A DNA stretch of 64,000 nt, from positions 1,332,919 through 1,396,918 of the forward strand of contig NZ_KQ031391.1 in the NCBI RefSeq assembly GCF_000966285.1, written 5' to 3'. The DNA is from Pseudofrankia sp. DC12. Lineage in GTDB: Bacteria > Actinomycetota > Actinomycetes > Frankiales > Frankiaceae. Both the position numbers and the translations under genes were made by a program. Below the pieces are notes generated by a model. That model did not search any database. It was not told the origin of the DNA and worked only from the letters and a program-made list of their open reading frames with translations. Shown here piece after piece: positions 60,305 to 64,000 of the stretch (position 1 is the first letter of the stretch; each line of letters starts with the position of its first letter).

Positions 60305-63300
60305 GGCCGACGCTGGAGGCTCGGGGGCTGAAGGAGAGCCTGCTGCAGTACCTGACGACCACGTACGCGCTGGCGGACGAGGGAGTGCGGGAGGCGCTGC
60401 ATCGGTTCCTGGGCGATGAGGCCTCGGGGATGTTCCGGGGCCCGTTCCTGCGGATCCGGACGCCGTTCGCGCAGGCCAGTCCAGGTTGGGAGCAGCACCT
60501 GGAGTGGCGGCCGGACGGCTTCAGGCCGTACGCGCACCAGGCGGCGGCGTTCGCGCGGCTGACGTCGGCGCACGGACACGTGCCGGAGCCGACACTGGTG
60601 ACGACGGGTACCGGGTCGGGGAAGACGGAGTCGTTCCTGTACCCGGTGCTGGATCACTGTCGCCGCGAGCGTGCCGCCGGCAAGGCCGGGGTGAAGGCCG
60701 TGTTCCTGTATCCAATGAACGCGTTGGCAACCGACCAGGCGAACCGGATCAACGGGCTTCTCAAGGTTCATGACGCGGACCTGAGCCGGGTGTGGGCCGG
60801 CCTGTATATCGGTGACAAGGCCGCGGTGACCTACGACCGGGTGCTCACGAGCAGGTCGGATATGCGGCTGTCGCCGCCGGACATTCTGATCACGAACTAC
60901 AAGATGTTGGACCTGATGCTGCACCGTGGCGAGGACGTGGCGCTGTGGGCGGGCGCGGACATCCGCTACGTGGTGGTGGACGAGTTCCACACCTACGACG
61001 GGGCCCAGGGCACGGACGTGGCGATGTTGCTGCGCCGGCTCGCCTCGGCGGTGGGCGCGGCGGAGCCGGGCCGGCCGCTGGGGGCGATGTGCCCGGTGGC
61101 GACGTCCGCGACGCTGTCGTCAACCGGCGAGGCCGGCCTGCGCGACCTGCTCGACGTGGCAGGCCAGGTGTTCGGCGCCGAGCTCACCGCGGACGCGGTG
61201 ATCGGGGAGAACCGGCAGTCGGTGGACGTGTTCATTCCGGCGGGTGAGCTGGATCACCAGCCGTTGCCGACGCCGGAGGAGCTGCTTGCGTTGCCGGACC
61301 CGGCGACGAGCGACGATGGCCTGGCTCGGCTGGCCGTGGCGGTGACCGGCGAGGTGGACCTGGATCCGTTCGCGCTGGCGGAGCGGCTGCGTCGACATCT
61401 GCTCACTCGGGCGGTGTTGATCGCGCTCGGGGACGAGGTGCGGACAGGTCCGGAGGTTCTGGACCTGATGTGGCGGCACGGCGCGTCGAACTGGTCGGAG
61501 GCGGTGATGCGCCGGCCGGAGAAGGCGGCCGAGGCGCTGGCGCGGTTCGTCGCCCTGCTGTCGTGGGCTCGCGATCCGGCGTCGCGGGGCGAGACGACGG
61601 CGCGGCCGTTTGTGCATGTCGAGGCGCACCAGTGGGCTCGGTCGGTGTCGCGGCTGCTGCGCGGGGTGCTGCCGTGGCCGCGGGCGGAGTTCCGGTGGGA
61701 CGTGGCCGGCTCGACGGCAGCGGTACCGGACGATGGCGGCCGGGTGACGCCGACCGCGACGACGACGGCGGGGCAGGCCGCGAACGTGTTCCTGCCGGCC
61801 GTCTACTGCCGGGCGTGTGGCCGGTCGGGCTGGGCGGTGTTCTCGCCGGAGAGCGACGACACGGTCATCGAGTTCGACACCTTCAAGATCCGTCGGGCGT
61901 CGGCCGGGCCGGACAAGCTGCGGGTCCGGGCCCTGATCGCGGCGACCGAAGAGGAGGCCGCGGCGGGCGCACGGGCCGGCCTGCCCGGTGCGCGCCTCAG
62001 TGGCTCGGCACTCCAGACGGTCGGCGGGGAGGTGCAGGTCCTGGAGACGGTCACGCAGCGGCTGCGCCTACCCGTTCTCGAACGGGACTACGACCCTGAG
62101 ACCCAAACGCCGCGGCCGGCGCCGGACAGCGCGTTCGTGCTGGTGCAGTTGGGGGCTTCGGCGAACACGGCTGCCGAGCAGGACTGGTGCCCGGCGTGTG
62201 GCGAGCGCAACGCGATCCGGTTCTTGGGCACCGGCCCGGCTGCGATCGCCGCCGCGTCGATCACGCAGTTGTTCACGGCAGGGGAGTTGGACCGATCGCT
62301 GCGCGAGGACAAGACGTTGATGTTCAACGACTCGGTCCAGGACGCGGCGCACCGGGCCGGGTTCGTGGCGACCCGGTCGTTCACGTTCTCGCTGCGCGCG
62401 CTGCTGGTCAGCCGGCTGTCGCAGGACGGGCCGACAGCGCTCAACGACCTGATCGCCGATGTGATCACGGCGGTTGATGAGGCGCCGGCCGAGGACAAGA
62501 CGCTGTCGGCCGTGGTCCCGCCGGACCTGCATGGGCTGCGCCCGGTGGAGCGGCTGTTGTCCGGCAAGGGCGGCGACCGGGCGACGTGGGATCTGATCGG
62601 GCAGCGGCTCGCGTTCGACACGCTGATGGAGTTCGGGTTCCGCTCCCGCAACGGCCGCACCCTGGAGCTGACCCGCACCGCCGCGGCGCACGTCCACATC
62701 CCGGATCCGGCCGGCGCGGTCGCGCTGACCCGCGAGATCCACCGCGGGCTCGGTCGAGAGGACATGCCGGTCCGGGAACAGGACGACGCTCGGTACCTGG
62801 CGCTGCTGCGGGTGTTCCTGGAACGTCTGCGTACCCGCGGCGCGGTGGCGCACCAGTGGCTGGGCGGCTACCTCGACGAGGCGGGGACGAACCGCTACCA
62901 GGTCTGGGGCGGCCGGCCGCTTGGTATGCGGGCGTTCCCACGCGGGATCGCCGCGCCGAAGTTCCTGCTGGCGAAGCCCAAGAACCGCAGCGAGTTCGAC
63001 GTCGCCACCGGCCGGCTGTCCTGGTACGAGCGGTGGGCGCAGCGCTGCCTGGAGGTGACCCGCGACCAGGCCGGCGACTTCTGGGGAGAGCTGCTGCCCT
63101 TGCTCGTCCGTGCCGGGCTGCTCGCGGTGCACACGCCGCTGGACACGTCGGGGCGCATCTACGGCCTGTTGCCCGGGATCATCGACGCGGAGCTGCTCAC
63201 AGACGAGGAGGTACAGGTCGCCTTCGTGCGCTGCCCGGTGTGTTTTTGGGAGCAGACGGTGCATCCGGCGCTGCTCGACCAGTGGCGTGGCCAGCCGTGC

Positions 63301-64000
63301 CCGTCCTACCGGTGCCGCAGCGGCCGGCTCGTCGCCGGTGACCAGCCGGACGGGCTCGGCCGGCACCATCGCGACCGTGACTACACCCAGGACTACTACC
63401 GGCGTCTTTACCGGACGGCCGGCCCCTACCATGTGATCACTGCCGAGCACACCGGGATGCTGACCCGCTCGCAGCGGGAGAAGGTTGAGAAGGCGTTCCG
63501 CGACGGCGTCGGGTTCAAGGCGCCGAACGTGCTGTCGTGCACGCCGACGCTGGAGCTCGGCATCGACGTAGGCGATCTGTCGGCGGTGGTGCTGGCCGCA
63601 TTGCCGCGCCGGCCGGCGAACTACGCCCAGCAGGTTGGCCGGGCCGGGCGTCGGACCGGCAACGCGTTCCTGCTGACGATCCTCGACCGGCAGCGGCGTG
63701 ACCTGTACTTCCTGGACCAGCCGAAGGACATGATCGCCGGGACGATCGTTCCGCCGGGCTGCTACCTGTCCGCGGTGGAGATCCTGCGCCGTCAGTACCT
63801 GGCGCACCTGCTGGACCTGGCTGCCGCCGGCAGGCTGCTGCGGCCGGACGAGGTGCCGTTGCGTCCGCTGCCGGCGCGGGCGCCGAAGCTGTTCGGCCCG
63901 TCGGGCTACCTCGTCGATCTGGTGGCCGCCGCGCTCGCCCACGGCGCCGAGCTCGCCGACCGCTTCCTCGGCCTGTTCCCTGCCGGTGTCAGCGAGCAGG
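60301..64000 (+). CDS. very large DEAD/DEAH-like helicase, 3' end outside window
   Basis: The frame starts with the GTG at 60301 overlapping the methyltransferase stop and stays open for more than 1,230 codons. Motif Q/I is 'PYAHQAAAF' and 'TLVTTGTGSGKTESFLYP' (residues about 98-115), motif Ia 'VFLYPMNALATDQ', motif II 'VVVDEFHTYDGAQGTDVAML' (DEFH, about 227), motif III 'TSATLSS' (about 267) and C-terminal motifs 'CTPTLELGIDVGDLSAVV' and 'QQVGRAGRR' (about 1110). Between them are cysteine pairs for zinc ('CRACGRSG', 'CPACGERN', 'CPVCF'). Such helicases (YprA-like, DrmA, DruE) are parts of phage-defence systems. Confidence 0.85.
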   Translation, partial: MRPTLEARGLKESLLQYLTTTYALADEGVREALHRFLGDEASGMFRGPFLRIRTPFAQASPGWEQHLEWRPDGFRPYAHQAAAFARLTSAHGHVPEPTLVTTGTGSGKTESFLYPVLDHCRRERAAGKAGVKAVFLYPMNALATDQANRINGLLKVHDADLSRVWAGLYIGDKAAVTYDRVLTSRSDMRLSPPDILITNYKMLDLMLHRGEDVALWAGADIRYVVVDEFHTYDGAQGTDVAMLLRRLASAVGAAEPGRPLGAMCPVATSATLSSTGEAGLRDLLDVAGQVFGAELTADAVIGENRQSVDVFIPAGELDHQPLPTPEELLALPDPATSDDGLARLAVAVTGEVDLDPFALAERLRRHLLTRAVLIALGDEVRTGPEVLDLMWRHGASNWSEAVMRRPEKAAEALARFVALLSWARDPASRGETTARPFVHVEAHQWARSVSRLLRGVLPWPRAEFRWDVAGSTAAVPDDGGRVTPTATTTAGQAANVFLPAVYCRACGRSGWAVFSPESDDTVIEFDTFKIRRASAGPDKLRVRALIAATEEEAAAGARAGLPGARLSGSALQTVGGEVQVLETVTQRLRLPVLERDYDPETQTPRPAPDSAFVLVQLGASANTAAEQDWCPACGERNAIRFLGTGPAAIAAASITQLFTAGELDRSLREDKTLMFNDSVQDAAHRAGFVATRSFTFSLRALLVSRLSQDGPTALNDLIADVITAVDEAPAEDKTLSAVVPPDLHGLRPVERLLSGKGGDRATWDLIGQRLAFDTLMEFGFRSRNGRTLELTRTAAAHVHIPDPAGAVALTREIHRGLGREDMPVREQDDARYLALLRVFLERLRTRGAVAHQWLGGYLDEAGTNRYQVWGGRPLGMRAFPRGIAAPKFLLAKPKNRSEFDVATGRLSWYERWAQRCLEVTRDQAGDFWGELLPLLVRAGLLAVHTPLDTSGRIYGLLPGIIDAELLTDEEVQVAFVRCPVCFWEQTVHPALLDQWRGQPCPSYRCRSGRLVAGDQPDGLGRHHRDRDYTQDYYRRLYRTAGPYHVITAEHTGMLTRSQREKVEKAFRDGVGFKAPNVLSCTPTLELGIDVGDLSAVVLAALPRRPANYAQQVGRAGRRTGNAFLLTILDRQRRDLYFLDQPKDMIAGTIVPPGCYLSAVEILRRQYLAHLLDLAAAGRLLRPDEVPLRPLPARAPKLFGPSGYLVDLVAAALAHGAELADRFLGLFPAGVSEQ

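Noticed and set aside
62068-63942. 624-codon leftward open frame inside the helicase region
   Set aside because: It is antisense to a continuous helicase frame carrying motifs I-VI; Arg/Gln/Val-rich shadow.
48660-64000. CRISPR-associated transposon
   Set aside because: No cas genes, repeat arrays or Cas-like frames are present; TniQ and TnsABC alone are not evidence.
58016-64000. BREX (PglX) assignment
   Set aside because: No PglZ, BrxL or BrxC-like gene is visible, and the giant helicase is not part of BREX.
1-64000. CRISPR arrays, rRNA genes, riboswitches
   Set aside because: No regularly spaced repeats, rRNA-like blocks or recognisable riboswitch cores seen on reading both strands.

Overview
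The window is high-G+C DNA with actinobacterial codon use, GTG/TTG starts and many 1-4 nt start/stop overlaps. A DUF574-type methyltransferase, FxS/STAND-like TPR proteins, a Replic_Relax protein and actinobacterial T4SS genes suggest a filamentous actinomycete, possibly Frankia or a relative. I cannot prove the genus from sequence alone. Almost all of it is accessory DNA: mobile elements and conflict or defence genes inserted into and beside one another.

Layout. (1) 1-14.6 kb holds nucleic-acid and nucleotide enzymes: the end of a glycosyltransferase, a PolI-like 5'-3' exonuclease, a PIG-L deacetylase, a SLOG-like protein with an XRE/TPR regulator, an anti-sigma-type ATPase, a DUF574 methyltransferase between two paralogous unknown proteins, an HhH-GPD glycosylase, a B12-binding radical SAM enzyme, a thymidylate-kinase-like protein and a CYTH protein. 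A three-gene tyrosine-recombinase unit (4.9-8.4 kb) sits inside this region. (2) 15-29.5 kb is a conflict island: a TIR protein, a SLATT-like membrane protein, a death-domain-like (EAD) / nucleotidyl-cyclase-like / TIR fusion, a DUF488 protein, a DUF4407 membrane protein split by an IS4-family element, an EAD-TPR protein, and a sigma-70 region 2 / STAND / TPR fusion with a degenerate Walker A. (3) 30.2-46 kb is an integrative conjugative element: tRNA 3'-end att core, large serine integrase, two partial serine-recombinase-like genes, a repeat-bearing intergenic region, and a T4SS operon (sigma-like protein, VirB2-, VirB6-, VirB3/PrgI-, VirB4- and VirD4-like proteins, Replic_Relax, SLT-NlpC/P60 hydrolase). 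(4) 46-48.6 kb carries a divergent TetR / alpha-beta hydrolase pair and an orphan ATP-synthase a subunit. (5) 48.7-64 kb is a Tn7-like transposition module (tniQ-tnsA-tnsB-tnsC) in decay: tnsB is frameshifted, tnsC is split by a second, nearly identical IS4-family copy, and the 3' end of tnsC is replaced by an ISAs1-family element. That element's other side cuts into an N6-adenine methyltransferase, followed by a very large DEAD/DEAH-like helicase that runs off the window. This looks like a DISARM-, Druantia- or Hma-type phage-defence cargo.

How the parts relate. The IS4-family element links the two disrupted loci. Both copies are 2,085 bp, have perfect 10-bp target duplications, differ at only two positions I found, and interrupt genes whose frames rejoin exactly when the element is removed. 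The ISAs1 copy has no target duplication and joins two unrelated broken genes, the expected mark of an IS-mediated deletion. The least familiar candidates for a new system are the EAD/cyclase/TIR proteins with the sigma-STAND-TPR protein (16.7-29.5 kb) and the methyltransferase-helicase cargo on the Tn7-like element.
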